This document shows, one piece after another, positions 1 through 8,949 of a stretch of DNA of 64,000 bases. Both the position numbers and the translations under genes were made by a program. Source of the stretch: Candidatus Methanoplasma sp. (GTDB taxonomy: Archaea > Thermoplasmatota > Thermoplasmata > Methanomassiliicoccales > Methanomethylophilaceae); NCBI GenBank assembly GCA_031256955.1, contig JAIRPP010000008.1, positions 97,472 to 161,471 on the forward strand. The letters are read 5' to 3'. The notes under the pieces are model-generated. The model searched no databases. It saw only the letters and a list, made by a program, of their open reading frames with translations, and was not told the DNA's origin. Within the stretch, counting starts at the first letter, position 1. The number at the start of each line of letters is the position of its first letter.

Positions 1-1725
1 ACCGTGGACCCGCACAGCGGCGCCAAGAACATAATCGTAGAGGCGGGGTACGGGCTGGGGGAGGCCATAGTCGGCGGGGAGGTCACCCCGGACATGTACG
101 TCGTGGACAAGTCCAGGATGGACATCGCCAAGAAGCGCATCTCCACCCAGAAGTGGAAGTACGTCCGCGGCGCGGACGGCGGATGCGAGAGGGCGGACAT
201 ACCCGCCGACGCCGAGAAGAGGCAGAAGATCGACGATTCCACGATAATGGAGGTCGCCGAGATCGGAAGGCAGGTCGAGATACACTATCAGAAGCCCATG
301 GACATCGAGTGGTGCGTCGAGGGCGGCAAGGTCTACCTGGTCCAGGCCAGGCCCATCACCGCCGTCGGCGACGCGTCCGGCAACGGGTCCCAGGGCCCCC
401 GCGAGATCGGCGGCGACGTGGTCCTGACCGGGCTGGGCGCCAGCCCGGGGCTGGCGTCAGGCACGGTCCGCATCTACGACGAGGCCATGAGCCTCGACGT
501 CATAAAGGACGGGGACGTGCTGGTCACCAAGATGACCATGCCGGACATGGTGCCCGCCATGAGCAGGTCCGTGGCCATACTCACCGACGAGGGCGGGATG
601 ACGTGCCACGCGGCCATCATCTCCAGGGAGCTGGGCACCCCGTGCATAGTGGGCACCGGGAACGCGACCGAGGTCCTGAAGGACGGGGACGTGGTGACCG
701 TGGACGGCACCACCGGGACCGTCTACAAGGGCGAGATAAAGAAGAGGGAGGACTCCCGCGAGAAGGCGTCGATGCCCGCCGCCTGCGAGTGCGCGCCGGT
801 CACCGGGACCAGGGTCATGGTCAACATGAGCATGCCCACCAAGGCCGAGGAGGTCGCCGCGCTCCCGTGCGACGGGGTCGGGCTGATGAGGAGCGAGTTC
901 CTGTTCACCAACTACATCGGCGAGCACCCGTGCGCCGTGATCGAGGAGGGGCGCGCCGCGGAGCTGGTCGAAAAGCTGGCGGACGGCATATCCAAGGTCG
1001 CCAGGGCGTTCTACCCCAGGCCCGTGGTTCTCAGGACCTCCGACTTCAAGACCAACGAGTACAGGGACATGAAGGGCGGGGCGCCCTACGAGCCCAGCGA
1101 GGACAACCCCATGATCGGGTGGAGGGGGTGCTCCAGGTACATATCCGAAAGCTACCGCGAGGCGTTCATGTGCGAGCTGGCGGCCATCAGGAAGGTCAGG
1201 GAGGGGCTGGGGCTCAGGAACGTCCACATAATGCTGCCCTTCGTCAGGACCGTGTCCGAGGTCGAGAGCATAACCGCCATGATGGCGTCCGCCGGCCTCC
1301 GCAGGGGCCCCGACCTGAAGCTGTACCTCATGGCGGAGGTGCCGGTCAACATATTCATGGCGGAGGAGTTCTGCAAGCACTGCGACGCCTTCTCCATCGG
1401 GTCCAACGACCTCACCCAGCTGGTCATGGGCTGCGACAGGGACTCCGACGTGCTCGGCAAGATGGGGTATTTCGACGAGAGGAACGCGGGCGTGAAGGCC
1501 GCGATCTCACAGCTCATAAGGGTGGCCCACAAGAACGGCAAGGCGGTCGGCATATGCGGCCAGGGCCCGTCGGTGTACCCCGAGTTCGCGGAGTTCCTTG
1601 TGGAGGAGGGCATAGACAGCATCTCCCTCAACCCCGACACGTTCTTCAAGACGAAGGCCAGCATAGCGGCGGCGGAGCAGAGGGTCCTCCTCAGAGGGCT
1701 GAGGGAGCTCAGGGGAAGGCTCTGA
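1..1725 (+). CDS. ppsA: Phosphoenolpyruvate synthase, C-terminal part (5' end outside window)
   Basis: This is the 3' part of phosphoenolpyruvate synthase (pyruvate, water dikinase), which makes PEP from pyruvate and ATP in gluconeogenesis. The reading frame is open from base 1, so the GTG start in the ORF track is not the real start and about 180 residues of the ATP-grasp domain are missing. What remains ends the nucleotide-binding domain (YLVQARPIT), then shows the swivelling phosphohistidine domain with GGMTCHAAI (His near residue 202 of the visible part) and the PEP-binding barrel with SIGSNDLTQ and ICGQGPS (catalytic Cys near 518). All catalytic motifs in the visible part are intact. Confident from motifs and length. 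Confidence 0.95.
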   Translation, partial: TVDPHSGAKNIIVEAGYGLGEAIVGGEVTPDMYVVDKSRMDIAKKRISTQKWKYVRGADGGCERADIPADAEKRQKIDDSTIMEVAEIGRQVEIHYQKPMDIEWCVEGGKVYLVQARPITAVGDASGNGSQGPREIGGDVVLTGLGASPGLASGTVRIYDEAMSLDVIKDGDVLVTKMTMPDMVPAMSRSVAILTDEGGMTCHAAIISRELGTPCIVGTGNATEVLKDGDVVTVDGTTGTVYKGEIKKREDSREKASMPAACECAPVTGTRVMVNMSMPTKAEEVAALPCDGVGLMRSEFLFTNYIGEHPCAVIEEGRAAELVEKLADGISKVARAFYPRPVVLRTSDFKTNEYRDMKGGAPYEPSEDNPMIGWRGCSRYISESYREAFMCELAAIRKVREGLGLRNVHIMLPFVRTVSEVESITAMMASAGLRRGPDLKLYLMAEVPVNIFMAEEFCKHCDAFSIGSNDLTQLVMGCDRDSDVLGKMGYFDERNAGVKAAISQLIRVAHKNGKAVGICGQGPSVYPEFAEFLVEEGIDSISLNPDTFFKTKASIAAAEQRVLLRGLRELRGRL

Positions 1726-1746
1726 CGCGCCCGGCGGGGGGCGGGG

Positions 1747-2598
1747 TCACGGCCTCGGGCCGTCGGCCTTCGAGCTCTCCATCAGCCTCTCGTTGAGGCC
1801 CGCCGCCTTCTCCTTCGGCAGGAGCATGGTGGTTATCTCCATGAAGGGGTGCTTGGAGCCCTCGATGATGTTCACGTCGTCGAGGGTCCTGAGGCCCCAT
1901 TTCTCCGAGGTCCTCTCCAGCCCCAGCGTCACGTCCAGGTTGTTGGGCTCCAGGACGACCGCCTTGAACTCCGTCAGGCCCATGCGCTTGGCCGCCAGCG
2001 CGCGGTGGTGGCCGTCCACCAAAAGGTACCCGCTCATGCGCTTTATCACTATGAGCGGCTCCAGCAGGCCCCTCTTTATCTCGTACTGCCTCCCGACCAG
2101 CTCGTCCATGTAGACCTCCTTCTGGGTGGGCATCACCATGTCTATCGGTATGACCTCTTCGCGCACCCTCAGCCTGATGCCGTTCTGGTTCTCCATGAAC
2201 CTCTTGACGCTGGCGACCCTGTCCGGCCTCGCCTTGTCTATCTGCGAGCGGACTATGTCTATGTTGGAGATTATCCCGACGATCTTCCTCTCGTCGTCCA
2301 CCACCGGGAGGTTGCGGAGGCCGTAGCGGAACAGGACGCGGGTGGCGTCCTCTATGGACATGGACGGGATGACGCAGATGGTCCCCCGGCTCATGACCTC
2401 CCTCATCTTCGCGCCGGGCCTGTCCATGTGGCTCAGGAGCTCCTTCGCGGTCACGTACCCCAGGAGGTAGTTGTTCTCCACTATCGGGAATCCATGGAAG
2501 TTCGACCTGACGATCTGGTCCCTGACCTGGCTGACGGTCATCTCCGGCGTGACGAATTGCACGTCGCTTATCATGAAGTCTCCGACTGTGCGTGCCAT
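1747..2598 (-). CDS. CBS-pair / ParB-like domain protein
   Basis: The N-terminal two-thirds holds two CBS modules (MISDVQFVTPEMTVSQVRD and MSRGTICVIPSMSIEDATR), the usual binders of adenosyl nucleotides. The C-terminal part is ParB/Srx-like, with the signature LLVDGHHRALAAKRMG. This fusion is common in methanogens; its role is not established and it may be a nucleotide-sensing regulator rather than a partition protein. The ORF extends upstream, but I chose the internal ATG (MARTVGDFM) because GGAG lies 10 bases before it and homologous CBS proteins start there. It converges with ppsA, leaving about 20 bp between stops. Confidence 0.8.
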   Translation of the reverse strand: MARTVGDFMISDVQFVTPEMTVSQVRDQIVRSNFHGFPIVENNYLLGYVTAKELLSHMDRPGAKMREVMSRGTICVIPSMSIEDATRVLFRYGLRNLPVVDDERKIVGIISNIDIVRSQIDKARPDRVASVKRFMENQNGIRLRVREEVIPIDMVMPTQKEVYMDELVGRQYEIKRGLLEPLIVIKRMSGYLLVDGHHRALAAKRMGLTEFKAVVLEPNNLDVTLGLERTSEKWGLRTLDDVNIIEGSKHPFMEITTMLLPKEKAAGLNERLMESSKADGPRP

Positions 2599-2671
2599 GT
2601 TATCGCCGCTCCATGCCGTCCCGGCGTGAAAAGCTTTTGCAATCATCGATCAGCCCCAGGCTACTTTGGAA

Positions 2672-4078
2672 TCAGCTTTTCCGACCACCTATATCTCCAG
2701 GCACATTTTGAATCTTCACGATCCAGCTACCGCCTCTTCTAGAGCCTACACGATCTATCATGCCCCTTTCTTTAAGATCGCTGATATTGAGTTCTACGTT
2801 CCTCAAAGCGATGCCGATCTCTCTGCCTATATTTTTTGCACTGATGGTCGGGTTTGCGATCATCATCTGAACTATCTTGGATTGAGTCTGGTTTAGACCA
2901 TCGCTTTCACCGATGCTATTACCGATGCTATTACCGATGCCAGGATCGATCTTGAAACCGATCATGACTTCGTTCGGAGAGATCCTATAGAACGGATCGG
3001 GCTTGTTCCATTCCCTGCAGTCCTCGACCATCTTTTCTATCCCGCGGCCCCACGCCTCGATCTGACCGGAGCGGGAGAACGCGTTCGCGATCAGCGGGTT
3101 GCGGGGCTTGGACGTGTGGGGGGAGAACAGCTTGTCGACCGTCCAGCCTTCTGGCAAGCCGCCGTCGTTGTAGATCAGCACTTCGTTCGGATAGATGTGT
3201 ATGTGGATCGGATTCCCGGTGCTGTAGTCTCTATGGATCACTGCGTTCTGCACGGCTTCTCTGAAAGCGTATTTGGGCACGGGATAGTCCTCTATCCTCT
3301 GGATCCCCCTATAGCTTATGAGCCCCTTGAAGTACTTCAGATAGACCAGGTCCACCACCCGGTCCGCTATGGATATGAGCGGGCCGCGGACCTCGTCCTG
3401 ATACAGGATCTCGTGGGCGTTCTCGAACATGCCTATCTTCACATGCGCCCCGAACGCCCATCTGTCAGGGACCTGATGGAAGAGGAGCGGGGCCGCGCGC
3501 TTCATGTATTCCCCTTCGGTGAGCATCAGGTTGTCCAGAAGGACCTCGTCTGTTATCGCCAGATCCTCTGCGGTCAACCTGCCGCTGCCGACGGCCATCC
3601 GGCGGAAATACTTGAATCCGTCGCTCTCGAAATCTGCGAACTTAGCGTGTGGCAGCGGGACTCCGTCCCACGTCTTCCCGAGTATCCTGAGCATGAACTC
3701 GTCCAAAGCGATCCCGGACAGCTCCTGCGTGGTGCTGCCCGAGCGGACATAATACCTTCCGCGACAGCTCACTGGGAAAACGTGCGGCCCTACGGAGATC
3801 GAGATATATTGCATGCCGTCGGATTCCAGCAGATCCACCGCAGGGACTATTCCCGTGACGCTCCTTATCTTGTTAGGGATGTCTTCCAAGAGCTTCTTGG
3901 CGTTCCGGAGCCCGACGATGCGCCCATCGTCGCTGCGACCTATCTCCATGACGCCGCCGGACGCGTTCGCGAACGCGCATATCGTCTCCATGTGTTCTTC
4001 GCGCCAGGACTCCTTCCATTCGAGATTCTGTCTCTCCACCGTATCATCTTCCCTTCCGGCCGGCGCTTTCTCGTTCAT
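2672..4078 (-). CDS. AlbA_2 / HATPase_c_4 (RecG-like) putative transcriptional regulator
   Basis: The protein has three parts. An N-terminal AlbA_2 (Schlafen-type) domain contains NLEWKESW and CAFANASGG. A GHKL-type HATPase_c_4 domain has the N-box REAVQNAVIHRDY and the later motif GRGIEKM. A C-terminal winged helix follows (SAKNIGREIGIALRNVE). Such proteins are annotated as RecG-like helicases or transcriptional regulators but contain no helicase motor. The start is the ATG with the strong site GGAGGG just upstream, about 120 bases inside the track ORF. A 12-bp tandem repeat encodes GNSIGNSIG at the hinge before the winged helix. The 3' half is AT-richer than neighbours. Paralogues lie at 11776, 32390 and 56259, with a broken one at 58473. 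Confidence 0.82.
   Translation of the reverse strand: MNEKAPAGREDDTVERQNLEWKESWREEHMETICAFANASGGVMEIGRSDDGRIVGLRNAKKLLEDIPNKIRSVTGIVPAVDLLESDGMQYISISVGPHVFPVSCRGRYYVRSGSTTQELSGIALDEFMLRILGKTWDGVPLPHAKFADFESDGFKYFRRMAVGSGRLTAEDLAITDEVLLDNLMLTEGEYMKRAAPLLFHQVPDRWAFGAHVKIGMFENAHEILYQDEVRGPLISIADRVVDLVYLKYFKGLISYRGIQRIEDYPVPKYAFREAVQNAVIHRDYSTGNPIHIHIYPNEVLIYNDGGLPEGWTVDKLFSPHTSKPRNPLIANAFSRSGQIEAWGRGIEKMVEDCREWNKPDPFYRISPNEVMIGFKIDPGIGNSIGNSIGESDGLNQTQSKIVQMMIANPTISAKNIGREIGIALRNVELNISDLKERGMIDRVGSRRGGSWIVKIQNVPGDIGGRKS
2909..2940 (-). repeat. 12-bp in-frame tandem repeat at the hinge of the AlbA_2 gene
   Basis: On the plus strand ACCGATGCTATT occurs twice in a row and then partially (ACCGATGC). 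On the coding strand it encodes repeated NSIG. It sits between the HATPase domain and the winged helix. Changes in copy number would keep the frame and alter the linker length by four residues each. Confidence 0.85.
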
Positions 4079-4097
4079 CCACCCTCCTCTCTTCCCA

Positions 4098-4112
4098 ATG
4101 CGTTCGACGCAT
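4098..4112. promoter_or_regulatory. Inverted repeat ATGCGT-TCG-ACGCAT upstream of the AlbA_2 gene
   Basis: A perfect 6-bp inverted repeat lies 20 bp upstream of the AlbA_2 start codon. Related GGATGCGYG words recur within the next 80 bp. It could be an operator; nothing else supports that. Confidence 0.35.
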
Positions 4113-4251
4113 GGCCTGTGCGTCTCTTCCAAACGCTCTACGCGTACTAAAGGATGCGTGCAAAGCGCGCCCCAGATCGGATGCGCGTGTTTCCGCATTG
4201 TTTTTCAGTGTTACGATGTTTAATATATGTGTTATAAGATGATCGGATCGA

Positions 4252-5355
4252 ATGAAGCTAATAACAATATCCCTAGTCGCCGCATTGGCTATGGCGTCGT
4301 TCGTCGTGCTCTCGTCCGACGACGCCAGCGCGGCATCGTCGTCCCCCTACGAGATCACGGACGGCACCGGGCAGGTGTTCAGATACGACCGCCCGTCCGA
4401 CCACGTCGTCGTCGCAGGGTTCGCCGCGGCTCTGACCCTGGTCGACCTCGGCCTCGCCTCGAAGATTGTGGGCACCGACACCTACGGCGCGTACGACTAC
4501 TACAAGAACGCGAAGCTGGAAGTCTTGAAGGACAGGCCGAGCATAGGCAGCATCGGGACCGCGGGCAACAACAGCAACGTCGTCGCGACCCTCGCGCAGT
4601 GGGTCGAGGAGGGCAGGATGAGCCTCGACGACACGGTTATCTTCACCACGTACATAACGAACGGGAAGGTCCTCCGCGGGCTTCTTGAAGAGAGGGGGTT
4701 CACCCACGTGCTCATATGGGGGACCATCTCCGAGTACGGCGACATAGCCGACATGGTGGACACGCTGTCCATGGCGATGACCGGGAAGAAGTCGACCGTG
4801 GCGGAGGACATGCGCGCGGTGCAGCGCGAGGTCGCGTCCAAGGTCGCCGGGATCGGCGAGAAAAGCAAGGCCCTGTTCGTATGGTGGACCGCGAGCTCCC
4901 CCAGCGACGTGAAGGTCGGCAGCGGCGGGTCCCTGGCGGTCTCCCTCATAATGGCCGCCGGCGGCGAGAACGCGGGGTACAACCCCCAGGCCAGCGGGAC
5001 CTACGGCGACAAGAACACCATGCTCCAGATACTAGAGGCCAACCCGGGCGCGCTCCTGCTGCTGGACAGCAGCTACGTCAGGGCGCACGGGGTGGAGCAG
5101 TTCAGGCAGGACTTCCTCGGAGGGAAGGCGGACATAAGGATACTCGCGCTGGAGCAGACGTGGAACAACTACTGCCCCGAATCCGCCGACGGGCTGTGGG
5201 CGATCGCCCAGGCCCTGTACCCCGACGTGTTCGGCGGGATGGACAAGCCGCGCTCCGAGGCTCCCGGCGAGAATCCGCTGACGTACGCGGTGGCGGGCGC
5301 GGTCGTCGCGATAATCGTCGCGGGCGGCGCCGTGTGGTTCCTCAGGCGCCCGTAA
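4252..5355 (+). CDS. FecB/BtuF-type ABC transporter substrate-binding protein with C-terminal membrane anchor
   Basis: This is the extracytoplasmic binding protein of a metal-chelate (siderophore, haem or corrinoid) importer. A signal peptide covers about residues 1-27 (LITISLVAALAMASFVVL). The body starts with the family pattern ITDGTGQVFRYDRPSDHVVV and a periplasmic-binding fold with ASKIVGTDTY. The C terminus has a membrane segment (AVAGAVVAIIVAGGAVWFL) followed by RRP, so the protein is probably held at the membrane by its tail rather than by a lipid. TTTAATATA about 25-30 bases before the ATG is a likely TATA box, so the message may be nearly leaderless. Permease and ATPase genes follow at once. 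The substrate cannot be told from sequence. Confidence 0.85.
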   Translation: MKLITISLVAALAMASFVVLSSDDASAASSSPYEITDGTGQVFRYDRPSDHVVVAGFAAALTLVDLGLASKIVGTDTYGAYDYYKNAKLEVLKDRPSIGSIGTAGNNSNVVATLAQWVEEGRMSLDDTVIFTTYITNGKVLRGLLEERGFTHVLIWGTISEYGDIADMVDTLSMAMTGKKSTVAEDMRAVQREVASKVAGIGEKSKALFVWWTASSPSDVKVGSGGSLAVSLIMAAGGENAGYNPQASGTYGDKNTMLQILEANPGALLLLDSSYVRAHGVEQFRQDFLGGKADIRILALEQTWNNYCPESADGLWAIAQALYPDVFGGMDKPRSEAPGENPLTYAVAGAVVAIIVAGGAVWFLRRP

Positions 5356-5407
5356 ACCTATTATGCCGGAGCCCGCCTCCGGCAGATATAACACCGCGGG
5401 TGCGCAC

Positions 5408-6421
5408 ATGAGAAAGATCCCGAAGACACTGGCCATAATCGTCGCCCTGGCCGCGATGCTGGCCGCGTCCGTGCTCCTGGACCTCTCATGGGCCCCGCGG
5501 CCGCTCAGCCTCGGCGAGGTGTGGGCCGCGCTCTGCGGCAGGGGGACGTGGGCGAACGACATAATCGTCAACGGGTTCAACGCGCCCAGGGTCTTCTTCG
5601 GCGTCTTCGTGGGCGCGGCCCTCGGGGTCACCGGGGGGGTCATGCAGGCCCTCTTCAGGAACCCGCTGGCGTCGCCGTACCTCCTCGGGCTGTCCTCCGG
5701 CGCGTCCCTGGGCGCGACGGTGGCGATACTCTTCTCCATCCCGCTCATACCACTCGCGATAGCCCAGCCCGCGCTGGCGTTCGCGTTCTGCTTCGGGACG
5801 ATGCTCCTGGTGTACTCCCTGTCCCGCGCGTCCGGCGGGGTCAGGACGGAGACCCTGATCCTCGCGGGGGTGGCGGTCTCGTCGCTGATGTCCGCGGCGG
5901 TCTCCCTGTTCACGTACATAGCCCCCAGCGAGAAGATGCAGAGCATAGTGTTCTGGTCCATGGGGAGCCTCGACAGCGTCAGATGGAGCAACGCGTCTTT
6001 CTCGGTCCCCCTGATGATGATCGGGATCGTCGTCATGATCGCCTCGTCCAAAAAGCTCAACGTCATGATGCTGGGCGACGCGCACGCCATGGACCTGGGC
6101 ATCGACGTGAGGGGGACCAGGATATTCCTCCTGGTGATCTCGTCCCTGGTCGTCGCCGCCGCCGTGGCGTTCGTCGGGTCCATAGGGTTCATAGGGCTCG
6201 TGGTCCCCCATATCTTCAGGCTCATGCTGGGGCCCGACAACCGCGTCGTGCTCCCGCTCAGCGCGTTCGGCGGCGCCGCGTTCATCCTGCTGTGCGACTA
6301 CGTCGCCCACACCGCGTCGTCCTTCTACGGCGTGCTGCCCATAGGGGTGGTCACCGCGTTCGTCGGCGCGCCTTTCTTCATATACCTGCTGGCCAGCAGG
6401 AGGAGGGAGATAGGATGGTGA
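5408..6421 (+). CDS. FecCD/BtuC-type ABC transporter permease
   Basis: A polytopic membrane protein of the FecCD family with about ten hydrophobic segments. It has the family landmarks GGVMQALFRNPLASPYLLG near the N terminus and GFIGLVVPHIFRLMLG near the C terminus, where it contacts the ATPase. The track ORF starts at 5363; I prefer the ATG of MRKIPKTLAIIV because the first 15 codons look like untranslated spacer and the membrane segment begins right after it. The gene is 50 bp downstream of the binding protein and overlaps the ATPase start by 7 bp, so the three form one operon. Confidence 0.88.
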   Translation: MRKIPKTLAIIVALAAMLAASVLLDLSWAPRPLSLGEVWAALCGRGTWANDIIVNGFNAPRVFFGVFVGAALGVTGGVMQALFRNPLASPYLLGLSSGASLGATVAILFSIPLIPLAIAQPALAFAFCFGTMLLVYSLSRASGGVRTETLILAGVAVSSLMSAAVSLFTYIAPSEKMQSIVFWSMGSLDSVRWSNASFSVPLMMIGIVVMIASSKKLNVMMLGDAHAMDLGIDVRGTRIFLLVISSLVVAAAVAFVGSIGFIGLVVPHIFRLMLGPDNRVVLPLSAFGGAAFILLCDYVAHTASSFYGVLPIGVVTAFVGAPFFIYLLASRRREIGW

Positions 6422-7203
6422 CCATCGAGGTGGACTCCCTCACGTACAACTACGATTCCAGGGCGGTTCTGGACGCGGTGTCCCTGAGCGTCGGGAAGGG
6501 GGAGATCGTCGGGGTCCTCGGGCCCAACGGCTGCGGGAAGACGACGCTCCTGAAGAACCTGAACCGCAACCTCAGCCCCCACGGCGGGTGCGTCCTCGCG
6601 GACGGATCCGACCTGGAGGCGATGTCCAAGAGGGAGATCGCCAGGAAGATCGCGGTGGTCCCTCAGACCAACGAGATAAGGTTCTCGTTCACGGTGGAGG
6701 ACATAGTCAAGATGGGCAGGATGCCCTTCCAGGAGTCCTTCCGCGGGGAATCCTCCGAGGACATGAGGATAGTCAGGGACGCCATGGAGAGGACCGGGCT
6801 CACCCCTCTGGCGAAGCGCTACATAAACACCATGAGCGGGGGCGAGAGGCAGAGGGCGATCCTGGCGAGGGCGCTCGCCCAGTCCCCGGAGGTCATACTC
6901 ATGGACGAGCCCACCCTGCACCTGGACGTGAACATGCAGTTCGAGGTGCTGGACCTCATCCGCGACCTGTCCAGGGAGAGGTCCCTGACGGTCGTGATCG
7001 TGTCCCACGACCTGCCCATGGCGGCGAGGTACTGCGACAGGGTGGTCCTCATCCACGGCCACAGGGTCCTGGCCGCGGGGCCCCCGGAGGAGGTCCTCAC
7101 AGCGGAGAACATGCGGAAGGTGTTCAAGGTGGACGCGGAGCTCGAGGACGACCCCCGCGGCGGGCGCAAGACTGTGAGGCTCTTCGGGGCCTGCAGGGAT
7201 TGA
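6415..7203 (+). CDS. FepC/BtuD-type ABC transporter ATPase
   Basis: The nucleotide-binding subunit of the importer. Walker A is GPNGCGKTT, the Q-loop VVPQTNE, the signature MSGGERQ, Walker B VILMDEP and the H-loop VSHDLP. At 262 residues it has the normal length. The start ATG (MVTIEVDSL) overlaps the permease stop by 7 bases, indicating translational coupling. The ORF track buried it in a longer false frame beginning at 5488. A paralogous system lies at 33842-36827. Confidence 0.92.
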   Translation: MVTIEVDSLTYNYDSRAVLDAVSLSVGKGEIVGVLGPNGCGKTTLLKNLNRNLSPHGGCVLADGSDLEAMSKREIARKIAVVPQTNEIRFSFTVEDIVKMGRMPFQESFRGESSEDMRIVRDAMERTGLTPLAKRYINTMSGGERQRAILARALAQSPEVILMDEPTLHLDVNMQFEVLDLIRDLSRERSLTVVIVSHDLPMAARYCDRVVLIHGHRVLAAGPPEEVLTAENMRKVFKVDAELEDDPRGGRKTVRLFGACRD

Positions 7204-7315
7204 CCGCAGGCTCGCACGGTTTTGATTGTGCCTAAAATTATAGAGGCATAACTTAGCAAATTCTACAAAAAAGCTATAACGCCGCACCTCCGTGTTGATT
7301 TCAAGGGGGCGTTAG

Positions 7316-8785
7316 ATGACGCTATCATCTAGATCGAAGACACTTGCGTTAGCTGGCATTGTCGCTGTGGCCGCCATGGCCTTCGCCTGCCTGTCCGCGG
7401 GGGCGGGCGATGGGCGGGGGGAGGAGTGCTCCGTGGCGGTCTACAAAGCGGGAGAGGGGGAGGTGACTGGCGAGGGGGCCTACAGGGCGGGGGACACGGT
7501 CCGCCTGTCCGCGGTCCCGGGCGAGGGGCGCCTGTTCGCGGGATGGTACGAGGGGGATTCCCTCCTGTCCATGGACCCGCTGTGCGAGTTCGAGGCCTCG
7601 TCGGACGTGCATCTGACGGCCAGGTTCGAGGAGGCGTCGTACCGCATCGAGGCGCTCTCCGCCGACCCGTCCATGGGCGGCGTGTCCGGGGGCGGGATAG
7701 ACGCCAGGTACGGGGAGGAGGTCGCGCTGAGCGCGGTCCCCGCCCCCGGATACCTGTTCGAGGGCTGGAAGATCGGCGGGGCCACCGTGTCCATAAGCGC
7801 GGACTACTCCCACGCCGTGACGGGGGACGCGGAGATAACGGGGACGTTCGGCCCCGACGGGGCGGCGGCGTTCCTGCTCGTCCTCTCCCGGGACGGTGGC
7901 GGGGCCGTCGTGAGCGCGGTCCCCGCCCACGCCCTGGGCGGGGCGCGCGGGGAGTGGGCGTTCCGAGACTTCGCGACGGGGGAGGAGATCCTCAGGGCGC
8001 AGGCCTCGGACGAGGAGCCTGGCGCGAGCGTGTCGGTGCCGGGCGGCGCCGCGGTGGCGGTCACGTACGCGGTGACCCCCCCTGGCGGCGCGACGGAGGA
8101 GCGCTCCAAGACCGCCGTGATAGACTCGGAGGAGGTCAAGCGGTTCTCCTGGAGGTACCGGGAGGGCGCGTGGTACTCCGCCGTGACGGACTTCCTGCGC
8201 ATCAACAACAAATCCGCCTCGCTGGACCTCAAGATGGAGTTCGGATGGTACTACGGCGCGCTCGCGTCCGGCGTGGCCAGGTCCGAGGGGTACGGCGAGA
8301 TCTCCGGCTACGTGGACGGCGGCCCCGCGGTCGCGGCCCTGGCCCGCGAGCTGTCGGCCCGCTCGTCGGGGATGAGCGACCTGGAGAGGGTCGGGTTCGC
8401 GCTGAGGCTCGTGCAGAGCGTCCCGTACGCCGACGACTGGGAGAAGGGCGCGTCCGACTACTGGAAGCTCCCTGCGGAGACCCTGTGGGAGCAGAGGGGC
8501 GACTGCGAGGACCACGCGTTCCTGTTCGCCGCGCTCATGAGGGAGATGGGGTACGGGGTGGTGGTCCACTACGTGTTCTGCTACGGGTCGGACGGCGGGT
8601 TCAAGACCGCGCACATGGCGGTCGGCGTGGACGTCCCGGGCGGCTCGGGGTCGTTCGCGGAGGTCGACGGGGCGAGGTACTACTACTGCGAGACCACCGA
8701 CACGGGCTCGGCCGGATGGCTGGGCTCGTACGGGGTGGGGGACGTCCCGGGAGGGTACGTGGTCAAGAAGACGTACGTGGTGTGA
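7316..8785 (+). CDS. Secreted protein with two InlB-like repeats and a transglutaminase-like domain
   Basis: An N-terminal signal segment (LALAGIVAVAAMAFACL) is followed by two Listeria-Bacteroides (InlB B) type repeats with the hallmark LFAGWYEG and LFEGWKIG, roughly residues 37-185. The C-terminal third is a transglutaminase-like cysteine-protease fold with RGDCEDHAFLFAALM (Cys397) and a downstream histidine in TAHMAVGV (His433). It probably acts outside the cell as a peptidase or crosslinker, but the substrate is unknown. GGGGGCG precedes the ATG. A TATA-like TAAAATTATA lies in the 112-bp gap upstream. It is a paralogue of the gene at 13272, and the catalytic block is nearly identical in DNA between the two. 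Confidence 0.78.
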   Translation: MTLSSRSKTLALAGIVAVAAMAFACLSAGAGDGRGEECSVAVYKAGEGEVTGEGAYRAGDTVRLSAVPGEGRLFAGWYEGDSLLSMDPLCEFEASSDVHLTARFEEASYRIEALSADPSMGGVSGGGIDARYGEEVALSAVPAPGYLFEGWKIGGATVSISADYSHAVTGDAEITGTFGPDGAAAFLLVLSRDGGGAVVSAVPAHALGGARGEWAFRDFATGEEILRAQASDEEPGASVSVPGGAAVAVTYAVTPPGGATEERSKTAVIDSEEVKRFSWRYREGAWYSAVTDFLRINNKSASLDLKMEFGWYYGALASGVARSEGYGEISGYVDGGPAVAALARELSARSSGMSDLERVGFALRLVQSVPYADDWEKGASDYWKLPAETLWEQRGDCEDHAFLFAALMREMGYGVVVHYVFCYGSDGGFKTAHMAVGVDVPGGSGSFAEVDGARYYYCETTDTGSAGWLGSYGVGDVPGGYVVKKTYVV

Positions 8786-8910
8786 GCGCGCGATGCGGAT
8801 GCGCGACCCCCTCCCCCCAATCCCACAGGCAACGGGACGCGCCCCCTGCCCTCGGCGGACATGGCCCGATCGTCCCGGCGTCTCTGCGGAAAAACCATAT
8901 AGTCGTAAAA

Positions 8911-8928
8911 TACTGTAAATGTACAGTA
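8911..8928. promoter_or_regulatory. Inverted repeat TACTGTA-AATG-TACAGTA in the promoter of the DUF4143 ATPase
   Basis: A perfect 7-bp inverted repeat lies 21 bp before the ATG at 8950, next to AT-rich promoter sequence (CATATAG). It is likely a dimer-binding operator for the ATPase gene. The rest of the 8786-8949 gap shows no gene. Confidence 0.6.
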
Positions 8929-8949
8929 AATTACGTATGAGGATTGAAC

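Noticed and set aside
2672-4078. RecG helicase
   Set aside because: Database-style naming only: the protein has AlbA_2, HATPase_c_4 and winged-helix parts but no SF2 helicase Walker motifs.
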